From Viola odorata (lineage: Eukaryota > Streptophyta > Magnoliopsida > Malpighiales > Violaceae): a stretch of 64,000 nt of DNA. Each line of letters begins with the position of its first letter. The first letter of the stretch is position 1. Under the pieces are notes generated by a model that searched no databases, was not told the DNA's origin, and saw nothing but the letters and a program-made list of their open reading frames with translations. The position numbers were made by a program, and so were the translations under genes. Location: the NCBI GenBank assembly GCA_963691705.1, contig OY829538.1, forward strand, positions 81,102,781-81,166,780, written 5' to 3'. Shown here in pieces: positions 46,569-57,514 of the stretch.

Positions 46569-48657
46569 ACATAAAATAAATAGTAAATACACTGAAATAA
46601 TAATAAAAGGGAACGAGATTAAATAAAAACTACCAAGTTGATAACGGAACAAAAAAATATAAAAAGCGGGTAGGTTATGGTAAAAATGTCAAAAGTCGGG
46701 TAGCAACAAAAATATTGCAATTTTGTTGGCTGATTTTTTTAAAAAAATGACAGGTATTTCTTTAAAGAAAAAATGTTGCAATTTGGTTGAGCGAAAATTT
46801 AAGATATGATGCTAGGATGTTTTTGATAATTACTTCATAATTGATAACTAATAATTGCTTTGATTTCCAAAAAAAATTATAAAATGACAACTAAAAAGAT
46901 TTAGAGTAAACATTTTTAATTGTTAATATTCCAAACGTTGGTAATTATATCCGAGCAGCATTTACGCTAATTGGACCGTATATATATAAATAAGTCTAGG
47001 CACTTTACCATTTTTCCGGCCAACAGCTTTTTCATATGGTACCTGCAAACCAATAGCAAACCAAGCAAAGAAAAACAGATAGGGATGACAACGGGTATCC
47101 ATACCCGGATAATCGCCCATACCCATAGCTGTTTGATCGGGTAATACCCAAATCATATCCGATTTGACTGAATGTGGTTTGGATATTACCCATAGCCGTT
47201 CGGGTATGATCGGGTATGATACCTGAAAATACCCGAACGGGTATAACCTTTTTTTTTAAAAAAAATTCACTGCTTCTCCCCTCTCCCGTCCTCACCGCCA
47301 TCACCGCCACCCCATTCCATCCTAGCCTCTTAAACCCAGCACCATCCGAACCACCATCATCACCTCATCCAAACCACCACCTTCGCCGAACCAACAACCA
47401 AATCCTCACCGCCAACCCTCTCGGCCAAACCCATCATCACAACCAAATCCAACACCGAACCACCACCATCTCCCACTGCCGAAACAGCCCACTAAATCGC
47501 CAACCACCTGATTGTACTCCTAGATCTGGTAAGAAGGGATTGGGCTGTTGCAGCTATTGCAAAGAAGGAGGAGGTCGTTGCAATTGGCAGAGCAAGTCGT
47601 GTGGCCGTTGCTGCAGGGCAACCTGCCACTGCTGTTGAGAGGCAACACACTTGGATTTTAAGAAACAATGGTGGGTTTTGAATAGAGATGATGAGATGGA
47701 GTTAATGGATTTTTTTTTTTTTTTTTTGAAGGGGAATGGATTTAGAGAATAAAGGGGAAGATGAGAGAGAGAACAAATGAGACTTTGGTTTCTGAAATGG
47801 ATATTTTTTCTAAAGTACTATAAAAGTTTTCTAAAACAATTTTATTTTTTTAAAAACAGAAAATTGTTTTTTAAAACAAAATACTGTTTTTTACACCAAA
47901 AAACTATTTTTAAACTGACTCAATGTCAAAGTGGGCTCTTCCATAAAGTCCAGTATGGTATTGGGCCTAACCCCTGTAACAAAAAGCAGAAGATCGGTAT
48001 CATACAAAAATGCACAATCTTGTTTTTCGTATTATTTAAATCAAAAAGCTGAATATACATTGTTTGCATCTCCTCAAGGCCTCATTACTGTTTCAGGAAG
48101 AAAACACTCAGGTAGTTAAACTACATTATCCAAGAACTTCATGCATGATGAATAATGCTTCGCAAAATGTTGGAATGAGAGAACCCAACCTGGGATAGAA
48201 GAAGAAGAAGCATGAGAAAAAGTATTGGCTTACAAAAGGATGAGTAATTACAAAAAAAAAACCCAAGGAAGTGAGAGCAAGTCACTCACATCTTCTGTTG
48301 CTTTTGCTTGAATAAAATATTCAATGCAGAAAATAAAAGTAAAAAACTGAGCATGCAAACATTGATATGGAATCATTAGGTTTGAGCAAAAGATAAAAAA
48401 TTATATTAACATCTGCATCACCTCATTACAGGCAAAATATGTAAAAAAAAACTTTCATTTTTCAGACTTGGAGGAATTTTACATGATCAGCATTCCAAAA
48501 TATGCATGACTTCATCTATAATGGTACCATGGAAAAACAGCAAACGATACATTGGGCCTAGATCACAAGCTTTCAACATTTTTGCCAAAAAAAGCACTAC
48601 CAAAAATGGATTTGTGGGCAAATGTAAAATGATAAAGTTCTTTAATTCTCAAACTAC
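46569..48657. other. Intergenic between palindrome and ligase pseudogene
   Basis: Apart from the GGGTA-rich repeat at 47081-47250, there is a C-rich, proline-codon-rich stretch at about 47270-47530 that keeps an open frame without any recognisable domain, and AT-rich sequence to 48657. No gene supported. Confidence 0.45.
47081..47250. repeat. GGGTA/TACCC-rich degenerate repeat
   Basis: Begins AGGGATGACAACGGGTATCC and ends TACCCGAACGGGTATAACC. It is dense in GGGTA, TACCC and CGGGTAT motifs on both strands. Stretches like this are common in plant transposon debris, but no termini or target-site duplication could be fixed, so the class is unknown. Confidence 0.55.
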
Positions 48658-50955
48658 CTTTGAAGCTTGCTGAAACAGAAAGCTGGTCTGCTCCATTCCA
48701 CTGATCTGGCAGGATACAAAACAACATTACATATGCAAGAAGGGTGAATTATAAGCAACTCTAGTGGATGGGAATTCACTTACAAGGTTAATGTCAGTAA
48801 ATACTATTGCACCCGATTCAGTCCTTCCAAATTTTCCATCTGAGGATGAGAATGCATGTCTTGAAGCAGGCAAAAACCATCCATCAATGCGAGCAAAATC
48901 CCATAAGCCAAGCTTCTTGAATTAGAGAGCTGCTCCTTCTCGAATATTGTTAATTACATCAACTGGAAACTGAGGTGGTGTGTGATAAGCTACCTGTGAG
49001 AGAAATTTCCAGAAATAGAATGGTAAACAGAATTATGATGTACAGATCATAAAACACATGACATATCTAATAAATAATATATGCCTAGATTAACATGAAA
49101 AGGGAATAAAAAAGAAAGGGAAGTACAATGGGATGCTCTCATGTATTCCTGTACCTGTTGTGTGGGAAGATACTTTCTTCGGTAATTGAAAATGGCATCC
49201 TTTTCTCTCACATCAGTATCACCGTGAAATTGAAGCTCCACCTGAACAACAAAATATTATTAGAACCAAATTCTTCAATAGTTCTCTAATCCATGGAAGT
49301 ATCAACAGTGCACAAAGTTCTTCGTTAGACAAGTTCAAAATATAAAGGCTTGGATAAGTACAACAACCATGGAAGTCAAAATGAAATCAAATTGTAAACC
49401 GAGGATTTATACAAGTAGACAACAAACTCAAGCAGGAACATACCTCAGTTGGCAGTAGCACAACTGGCTGACTATCAGAACCAGAGCCCACATCAAGCAC
49501 AATGGCTGTAAACTCACTCCCTCCCTCGAGAAATATTTCAACAAGGACTTTGTCATCAATCTCCTTCCAACACATGAATCAAACATATAATTCATCAGTT
49601 GAACTTTCTCACCATAGTTTGAGGCTAAAATTGGCAATCAGTTATTTTCTTGCCCAAATGCAAAACTGATCTAGTTTGCTGAAATCAGATTTTCATTTCT
49701 TGCAACATTTTTCATAAGGTATATGATTCCAACTTCCCGTCCAATAAACATATGTTTCAAGATAACAGAGATATTTTAGAAGAGGGTCTTTAAAACCTTC
49801 CAGGATTGTTGGAATTAGGAGACTCAAACCTAAAGAAAACTTCAAGGTAATTTCCATAACTCCCCACGTCAACGTGCTCTTACATTTGGTATGTAGCAAA
49901 TTCAAAAATATATATTGGTACTAGCTATTGTGAAATAAATTGTACCTCCAGAATGATATCTTTTGCCTTCTTTAGAGAATCAGTAACTCCATAAGCAACT
50001 GAAACACCAGTACTTGATCCTGCTCTAGCTGGCTTCATCTGCAAAATATAAGGGCCAAACCATCTCAATATGACCATTTCTCTTACCAAACTCTTAAACC
50101 AGAATGAGAAATGTGTCTTACCACAACTTTCCCTGAGTAGGGGTCCAATTGGTTCTCTGAAAACCATTTAGAAATTTCTGATTCGTCTGTTTCATGTTCC
50201 TAAAATCAAATTTAGAAGCATAAAGACACAATCAGGACAAAATATACTGAAATAAGTAAATCTCATGATGTATTTAGTTATGAAATATATTGAAAATATA
50301 ATATCCATGTCGCATCCACATCCACTAATAGTCTGTTCAGCATTGCTATCAAAAGGTCCACATAACAATTTAGTTGCGAAAGATGAAAGCATCGCCATTA
50401 CTCCCTCAATGCTTCCATCAGCTGCACTTGTCGTCACTGAGCAGAGAATGCAATGCCAAAAATAGATCCAAATTGACCAAAATAAATATGGCAAAGAGAT
50501 GTATCCAATACATACCTGCACTGAAAGACTCGGAACGGTTATGAATCCTTGTTTTTTGAGCTCCAAGGATGCATCATACTGTCAATAGTTAAAGGAAAAC
50601 AGTCAATTCCACAAGCAACACAAAAGGGTGCACTGTATACCAACTAGGAAGGTGTGGAAGGCTTGAACACCGAAAAATGCAGTACAGCATAAGATAAGAA
50701 GCATCAGAAAACTTACTTTGTCAAATGCTATACGGCACTCACTTGATCCAGTACCAACGAATGGAACATTATACTTCTCCAAAACATCCTGGTAAAACCA
50801 CCAAAAGTAGCAAAACACATTTCATTAACAATTCCATCAAGTAAAAAGCTACAAAACTGTGTTCACAAACATGCAGAAAATCCAACAGCAGCGGCATCGT
50901 TTTTGCTGGTGCGAGAGAGCAGAGTGAGCTTTGAAGGAAAGCAGAGAGAAGCCAT
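48658..50955 (-). pseudogene. D-alanine-D-alanine ligase-like (ATP-grasp) pseudogene
   Basis: Exons read by eye: about 50865-50955 (MASLCFPSKLTLLSRTS, transit-peptide-like), 50717-50788 (DVLEKYNVPFVGTG), 50516-50578, 50122-50199, 49946-50038 (MKPARAGSSTGVSVAYG), 49444-49563 (VLVEIFLEGGSEFTAIVLD), 49155-49241, 48784-48993 and 48658-48705 (ISGMEQTSFLFQQASK). All internal exons are phase 0 and splice cleanly. The protein matches plant chloroplast DDL-type ligases (like At3g08840), which keep an ATP-grasp fold. It is broken: TAA in frame at 48922-48924 (AAL-stop-FKKLG), exons between the transit-peptide exon and DVLEK are missing (exon 1 does not join in phase), and exons after FQQASK are absent. 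Probably a partial gene copy. Why plants keep DDL is linked in the literature to peptidoglycan-like material in some plastids. Confidence 0.82.
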
Positions 50956-51522
50956 GGTGATTAGAGAGACTAAAGGAGTTATTTATTTGATTGAGAGTGA
51001 TCGTGCGATTAGTGTTAATTAACTTGTTTTTAAACAAAACGGTGTTATGTTTGTTTTTTTATAGGCGGGGCGAGCTTTCAGAAAAAGAAAAAGAAAAAGA
51101 GTTCGAGTTCGAGCATCGTAAAAATGTTTAAAAAGAGCTCGGACGGCACAGATTAGATCTGTTTTATTTGATGAAAAAGCAGTTGGTGTCGTTTAGTGGA
51201 AGGAAAAATATATTTAAAAAAAAAATAAAAAGTGGAGATGAGAATCGAATTAGGGTTTGAATTTTTATCAATAATTTTACCATAAATAAAATAACTAATA
51301 AGTAACATGTTCGTTAACTAAAAAGTATGTAAGAATTGGTTGAAAAACTCACGAAGTGTTACTTAACGTTTGATAATGACAATCTAGAAACTTAGAAGCA
51401 GCGAATGTTTCCAGGTTTGAGCGGCAAAATTACCCCCGCGTAAAGTTTCCAGGTTTCCAGACGATTTGACATCCATGTAATGAGGAGTAGAAGGCAGTTC
51501 AAGCAACAACCTAATTACTTAG

Positions 51523-51754
51523 AGGGGTGTGCAATCGAATCTTCGGAATTTCCGAGATCCGAATTTGATAATTTCAGATATTCCGAAATTTTGTTTTTGG
51601 TTCCCGATCCCGAAGTTTTAAATTCCTGTCCCGAACCCGAAATTTCGGGAAATATCGGGTACCCAAATTCCGGTATCCAAATTTACCGAACCGAAATTCC
51701 AAAATTGGGGGGGGAATTTCGAAATTTCGGTAAACGGGAAATTTGAACAGCCCT
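51523..51754. repeat. CCGAAATT-rich repeat with imperfect terminal inverted repeats
   Basis: Ends AGGGGTGTGCAA and, inverted, AGGGCTGTTCAA, flanked by TAG on both sides. The interior is dense in CCGAAATT, TTTCGG and CCCGAA motifs. It looks like a short non-autonomous transposon, but the termini are imperfect and a 3-bp flank can occur by chance. Confidence 0.45.
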
Positions 51755-52260
51755 TAGTGTTCATCATCATCTTACTACGATTTTCCTGTTCGAGAATCCC
51801 CGTTGAATGTGAAATCTGAGTTAGAATGAACAAATCATTTATGTTAAATTAGTGCGACTAAGTAAAAATAAAGGTAATAAATGTTAAGTTTGCATGTAAA
51901 AATTAAAAAATAAGGATCTTTTATACGTCATTAATAGCTAATTACATCTGTTCCCAGTAATTTAGGCATTAATCTCTCTCTCCTCCAATCATCAAATTAA
52001 GAAATGCAAACTGTTCTAGAAAAACCAGTTGGAGCCAGCCAAATCACTGTAATATCCCTCCCTACTAATTACTGTCCTTAACCAAAATTAAGCATTTTTT
52101 AATTTAAAACTGCACTAGCTTCGGCTCCGAACCTACCAATATTACCGTTACACAGAAGCAAAAATTTAAAATGATAACCCCCTCTCCTCCTCGTCAATCA
52201 TATCCCATAAAACAACACATTTTTCCATTTCCAATTTCCGTCTCTCAGAGAAACCTAAAA

Positions 52261-53154
52261 ATGGTGTCCAGGACACCCAAAAGAACCCCACCAAAATCCA
52301 TCAAAGACCGATCAACCCACCGCCATCGCCGTCGCCCCAAGAATAGATCTTCTCCTATCGCCTCTGCTCTTATCTCCTCCATCAACAAGACTATCTTCAC
52401 CTGCAAGCGCCGTCTCGCCAAGATCTTCACCAAATTGGCCCGGATCAGCACCCCAACCCCGACTCGCAGCCGATACAGAGGCTACAAGAGAATCCCCGAT
52501 ATCCAAATCGAACCCCTTGTGGAGAAGAAAGAGACAGACCCAGAAATCGGAAAAGAAGGAATTTGCAGGGTACTCTGTTTTGAAGATCAAAAGCTACCGC
52601 CTTTGATTTCTCCAACTAAAAAAACAATCTTTCTTGATCTTGATGAGACATTAGTCCATTCCAAAGCAGACCCACCTCCCCAAATGTTTGATTTTGTTGT
52701 GAGGCCAAAGATTGATGGAGAAACCATGAATTTCTATGTGTTGAAGCGGCCAGGGGTTGATGAATTTTTGCAGGCTTTAGGGGCGAAATATGAGGTTGTG
52801 GTGTTCACTGCTGGGTTGAAAGAATACGCGTCCTTGGTTCTTGATAAGCTTGATGTTAATGGAGTGATCACTCGCCGGCTTTACAGGGATTCTTGCAGGC
52901 AGATTGATGGCAAGTTTGTGAAAGATTTGTCAGAGATGGGGAGGGATTTGAACAGGGTTGTGATTGTTGATGACAATCCTAATTGCTACATTTTCCAACC
53001 GGAAAATGCGATTCCGATGAGGCCTTTTACTGATGATCTTGGGGATGTGGAGTTGAAGAAATTGGCTAGGTTCTTTGAAAGATGTGAAAGTTTTGAGGAT
53101 ATGAGGGATGCGGTGAAGCATTTTGTTAGAGAAGAAGGGATGGTGAAAGTGTAA
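52261..53154 (+). CDS. FCP1/SCP-like (CTD small phosphatase-type) HAD phosphatase
   Basis: Intronless, 297 aa from the ATG at 52261 (a longer frame opens at 52171, but AAAATGG at 52258-52264 has the better start context). The N-terminus is basic and Arg/Lys-rich (about 1-75). The HAD fold follows: motif I FLDLDETLVHS (DLDET at 126-130, Asp nucleophile), motif II VFTAGLKEYA (181-190), and motif III/IV with VIVDDNPNCY (about 234-243). These are the residues required for phospho-Ser/Thr phosphatase activity in the FCP1/SCP family, which in eukaryotes often acts on the RNA polymerase II tail; plant members of this group also have other targets. The substrate here is not known. The basic leader could be a nuclear or organellar signal. 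No defect. Confidence 0.9.
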   Translation: MVSRTPKRTPPKSIKDRSTHRHRRRPKNRSSPIASALISSINKTIFTCKRRLAKIFTKLARISTPTPTRSRYRGYKRIPDIQIEPLVEKKETDPEIGKEGICRVLCFEDQKLPPLISPTKKTIFLDLDETLVHSKADPPPQMFDFVVRPKIDGETMNFYVLKRPGVDEFLQALGAKYEVVVFTAGLKEYASLVLDKLDVNGVITRRLYRDSCRQIDGKFVKDLSEMGRDLNRVVIVDDNPNCYIFQPENAIPMRPFTDDLGDVELKKLARFFERCESFEDMRDAVKHFVREEGMVKV

Positions 53155-54946
53155 TTTGGTTTTTCCTAAAGTTTGTGATTTGGTTTTCTTTTAGGATTTG
53201 ATTTTCTGTTCCATGCAGGTGTGTTGAACAAACATTTTTGTTCAAATTTCAATTAGAAGAGCGTCAAAAGGAAGGAGAAAAATGAAGATTTGTTTGCTTG
53301 TAATTCAGTTCTCCATATTTTATTAGAAGTAGTAGAGTGAGTTTTGTTATGATGTTATCAATTATCATTGGAAAAATCTAAGACAATTTCAAGAATTTGG
53401 TCACTTTCATTACTTTTTCTTGTTTTGGAATTAAATAGTGTCCCATTTTCAGAACCTAAAATGATTGATTCGTAAGCATCTGTTCCTTTAACTTAAGATA
53501 GCCTTAATATTTGTTATCAAATGTCCAATGATGCCTTTAGTAAGTCTCTGTATTTCCTTCTTTCTGAACATTTTTGGGTGAATAAAAAAAATTGAGGTTT
53601 TTTCACACATTGTTTGACAGTGTACTGTAATTAGTTCAAATTGTTAATTTTCGTTTACGTCTTCTCGATTGTCTTTTTTACCCCTTCCGGGAATGATACT
53701 ACTACTATGGCTAGAACATAGTAGGGCTCCAAAAGGGATAGTTTTCCCAGCATTGTTTGATTCCATTCCTCGTACCCAAACCTAAGACTCGATTTTGTTT
53801 TTCTCTTTCTTACTACGGTTTCCTCACAATTGAGACAAGCAACCTACAAATGTGGACAATTTGGTCCTCCTATACATCCCTCAGCCACCTTACCATGTTA
53901 AGGTTTCAAATCATCTTCCCCTAGGATAAAAAGTTGTATCTTGATCATTTTCTCAGGGCCGCCTGTGGAGGCCTTCCACCGCGAAAATTATTGGGTACTT
54001 TCGAAATGCCAACTTAATCTGATTCGTTTTCTACCATCTCCTTCACCCAAGAGATAATCCAAGCAAGATCATCTTTTTAACAGCAGCACCCACAGCAAAA
54101 GGAAAAAGTCTTCTCCTTCCTTTTTTCAGCGAAAGATTAACATAATCAAGTGAAAAACACAGACACAGACGAGTTCTTGCTTTCAAGAGCCTGTGTAAGA
54201 TACCAAATTACCAGGAATACTCGATTATTCAGAGTAAATAACCAAAAAATACCATCTCCAGCTTACAAAGCAAACCCAAATCATCAGCTCTAAAAAGCAG
54301 CAGTCCCCTTATTCCCAAACTCAAACCCAGGCTTGGACCAAAAAGTTCCCAAACTTTAATGTTTGATTACCAAATTCATGTCTGAGGCAAGGAGCAATTG
54401 TCTCCTCAGTTTGGCATTACCATCACACTTGACAGAAGAAAAAGCTGAGCAAACATGTTACAAATGATTACAGATAATCTGATAAACAAAGCCATATATT
54501 AGCCTGCATGCTAAACAAGTTTGCAAGTCATAGGCATAGGCAAAGGAAACCAATCTTTATCCTAAATTCATCAAGGAATTGAGCAAAACCTTGGAATATC
54601 ACACCAACACTCTAATGAACAAACAAGAAAAATTTCCCCTTTTCTTGCAAACTACTTCATTGAATGAATGGATCCATCAAAACTCAAAACACACGCTTGT
54701 GTTGATAAAATCACAGTGCTTCAAGTTCATCAGTAAGATCCAAACTAACACAAAGCAAGAATCTTTCCATCTTTTCTATTAATCCACAACAAATTTCAAG
54801 AACTACAAACAAAACCCACATCACAAATCTAATTGGTAACTCATCACCAGCAAGCTACAACATTCCAACAACAAGACAGGAAAAAAAAAACCCAAAATTT
54901 TCTTCAAACCCAACTACCAAAATACCCAAAAACTACAGGGAACCAT
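53155..54946. other. Intergenic / 3' flanks
   Basis: Contains the 3' UTR of the phosphatase gene (to about 53300) and, on the other strand, the likely 3' UTR of the small secreted-protein gene. From about 54180 the plus strand is A/C-rich (T/G-rich on the minus strand). No gene supported. Confidence 0.4.
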
Positions 54947-55240
54947 TCATTCACAGACGAATACCTGCTCAGGCAACCTCCACGCCTCTGTTTTGCTGAA
55001 GCACATATCATCCAGATCCTGACTTTTACACCACCTGCACTTGGGGTTCACTGAGCACTGAGATCTCGACACCATTTCATAGCAGCTGGTAGCTTGGCGG
55101 CGCGTGCCTCTCTGTACGGCTAGTAACCCATGATGTGCAGCAATTGATGGTTGGGGCAGAGTTGGTAGGAGGATAAGGAGGATGGCAAATATGAGGGAAG
55201 TTCTGGTTTTTGAGCTGACGATGGTAATGGTAGATGGCAT
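54947..55240 (-). CDS. Small secreted six-cysteine protein, function unknown
   Basis: 97 aa, intronless frame. The start is the ATG at 55238-55240, followed by a hydrophobic signal segment (IFAILLILLPTL, about residues 17-28) and a likely cleavage near SIAA (about 32-35). The mature part has exactly six cysteines, spaced C-X8-C-X5-C-X2-C-X8-C-X15-C (CYEMVSRSQC, CRWC, then CFSKTEAWRLPEQVFVC). That is consistent with three disulphides. The pattern is not one of the defensin, LTP or thionin types I know. I recall similar short conserved plant proteins without an assigned role, but cannot name the family. The upstream region on the minus strand (55240-55480) should hold the promoter. Confidence 0.7.
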   Translation of the reverse strand: MPSTITIVSSKTRTSLIFAILLILLPTLPQPSIAAHHGLLAVQRGTRRQATSCYEMVSRSQCSVNPKCRWCKSQDLDDMCFSKTEAWRLPEQVFVCE

Positions 55241-56041
55241 ATTGAGAGACTTTCAGTTTAGGTGGATTTTGATGACGACTTTTTGTTTATTCTGTTGAGG
55301 TTTCACACTACTTGGGTGGATATTAGCAGCTTTGGATGAAAGAAGACTGCAAAGATTTTGTTTTTTCGATTGAAAACAATGAAAAGGAGAGAATTGTTGG
55401 AAAGACTCTTGCGGATCCAGAGAGAATTTTCACTAATGCCGCTGTCTTTGGACTTAAATGGAACCTTTTGTTGGAGAGTGTTTTTTTTTTCTTCCTGTTT
55501 TAATATAACCCATGTTTTGATGATTGCTTAAATTTTTGTTCAACAAATTAGTGGTTGTTAATACCTACTCCAACTTGCTTAATAGTAGTAGTAATATAAT
55601 ACCCCTCCAACTTGCAATAAAAAAGAAACAAAAAAAACTCATATAAAATCAATCATTTTCGAGGTCGAATATTCAACCGTACAAAATATACATATTTTAA
55701 TAGTTTTGTTTTATTTTTTATACTCAAAATTAAGAGTTTTTTCTTACAAATATAATATTTTCTGATTTTTTATTTCATTTATGTACAATAATCTTAAAAC
55801 ACTATATTAGAAAAATACTCTCTATTTTTGCCATTTTTTAGCATGATATTTAGATGTAGCATGAGAAAGAGATTTGGTTCAAGAAAATAAAATAAACCAA
55901 ATAATACACATTTTTAAAAATAATTTAAGAAATAAAAAAATAGAAGTCACATCTTTTGCTTTGTAAACTAATAAGGTAATCTTTCCAACATACTCAAGTA
56001 TAAAAGCTACAAAACAAGTAAGCTAAACTGGTACTATTAAC
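55241..56041. other. Intergenic
   Basis: AT-rich; nothing supportable apart from the promoter side of the small secreted-protein gene. Confidence 0.4.
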
Positions 56042-56125
56042 CTGTAAAGTGAAGAGCCTATCTTCAAACTGCACTTCCTTAGTCAATAAATCAGCTCCAA
56101 TTGTGGCCTCTATTGAGTTGTTGCA
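56042..56125 (-). pseudogene. Isolated Rab7 (RABG3)-type GTPase exon fragment
   Basis: Encodes SIEATIGADLLTKEVQFEDR plus LFTLQ, then a GT donor at 56041-56040. This is the segment around switch I of plant RABG3 (Rab7) proteins, where ATIGADFLTKEVQFEDRLF is nearly invariant and an exon ends after LFTLQ. The P-loop exon and the WDTAGQE exon are not seen nearby, and a Phe is replaced by Leu. Upstream is proline-codon-rich sequence unrelated to Rab. It is a captured or retained exon, not a working gene. Confidence 0.75.
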
Positions 56126-56552
56126 GTCTTGCACTGGCGGTGGCGGAGCAGAGCAGAAAAGGAGGATTTCAGACCAGAAAAGGGAGACTGGCGAAGCAGA
56201 GGGAGAGAGAGGTGGAGCGACGGCAGTGGCTTGGCTGGGCGGCGACGACGTGGCTAGGCTTGGTGAAAAATTGGGATGAGGCGAGGGGAAGAGGGATTTG
56301 GTCGAGGAGAGCATGGAGAGGGATGAGGCGAAGAGGGTTAGGCTTAGTAAAAAAAAAAAAACTCATTTGTTTTGTAGGAACCTAAGATGCTGGAGAAAGC
56401 GTAACCAAACAAGTTAGGAAAATGTTATATGAGAGTAACTTTTTTTTTTTTCATTTATAGACAGCTGCTGTTTTTGGGTTCTTAGCTTTCTTCTTAAACA
56501 TCATCTACCATAGCTGATTTATAATCTCTAGTGAATGAGTCTTGATTCACTT
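56126..56552. other. Unassigned sequence next to the Rab exon
   Basis: 56126-56370 is G-rich on the plus strand (GGCGGTGGCGG) and keeps open frames on both strands without any domain. A poly(A) run lies near 56347-56360. Nothing recognisable. Confidence 0.35.
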
Positions 56553-56801
56553 CTACTGTATTTGATCCCCAGTTTCCGGTATCTCCTTTTGAAGCAAACA
56601 AGTGGGCAATTTCGCTAGCAGGGGTAAGACAAGCGAAGTATCTGTTAACTTAAACCAATCATTACAGACGTACCTGCAACTGGATGATAGAGTCGTTATC
56701 GGCACTCTTGAAAGTATTTCCCTAACCAGAAAGGATGGCAGATCTGCCATTTGGGTCTTGAACCTTGCGCCTCTCTGCATTTTCTTCCGTTGAAATGACA
56801 T
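56553..56801 (-). pseudogene. F-box N-terminal fragment
   Basis: 82 codons from the ATG at 56799-56801: MADLPSFLVREILSRVPI then CRYVCNDWFKL, an F-box closely related to that of the gene at 57515-58933 (TDLPPCLVSDILSRLSI, CRYVCRDWFQ). The frame stops at 56553, before any substrate-binding region. Either a remnant of a duplicated gene or, less likely, a short F-box-only protein. Confidence 0.7.
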
Positions 56802-56879
56802 TCTAGGGAGATGTAACTGAGACAAGATAAGGTAGCCGACGAGATGAGTTCTATGGTTATAAAAACTTAAACCTACGTT

Positions 56880-56940
56880 TACATTTGCTATTGCTGAGCT
56901 GATGTTCTTATCACTCCACAAAGACAGTCCGGAATCCATA
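56880..56940 (-). pseudogene. Short F-box-associated remnant
   Basis: Encodes DSGLSLWSDKNIS, resembling GDSRLSSWSDNEIM near the C-terminus of the intact F-box protein at 57515-58933. It lies upstream of the fragment at 56553-56801, so a further family member was here. Too short to be sure. Confidence 0.4.
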
Positions 56941-57514
56941 ATTAAAATTTATTTAAATAGGATGGTCATCGGAATCCATGGAACTTATTCGAATAGTTAC
57001 GAATCGGAAAAAAAAATGCGATGAACAACCGTACACATCAATTCTAGTCGGTTTTATGCGAATAGAATCGGGTTACTATTAGAATTGGATGAGCTACACA
57101 GTTTGATTGAACACTTATAATTTTAGATGGTAAGCCCTCCAAACAAGCCCGAAACTAGAAAAGAATCATGATTCTTATAATCACATTTCCTAACAAATCC
57201 AGAAACGAATCTCAGTTTTTAAAGCAACTAAACTTGGAAACCTATTGTATCAAACATAAAATCCGAACAAACAAAAAACCACTCATATAGACTGAAAGCG
57301 AAAACGTTTGGACCATTGATCATTGCTGCTGCTGCTGCGCCGCTTGACTGTTTATGTGTATCCGAAGCTAAGAGGTAGGAATGTCGCTAGACAGTTCCAT
57401 TGATCATTCCTCGGTCGCTGAAACAAAATCAACCATTAGTGATAAGGAAATCCAAGGAGCATTTTTCTAACAACGAAAAGGCGACACAAAACTGGTAGTA
57501 TTAAAATTTGAGCA

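Noticed and set aside
47216..47638. Plus-strand frame of 140 codons, Pro/His/Thr-rich with a Cys-rich end
   Set aside because: No recognised domain; composition follows CACC-type simple sequence, and the start lies inside a degenerate repeat.
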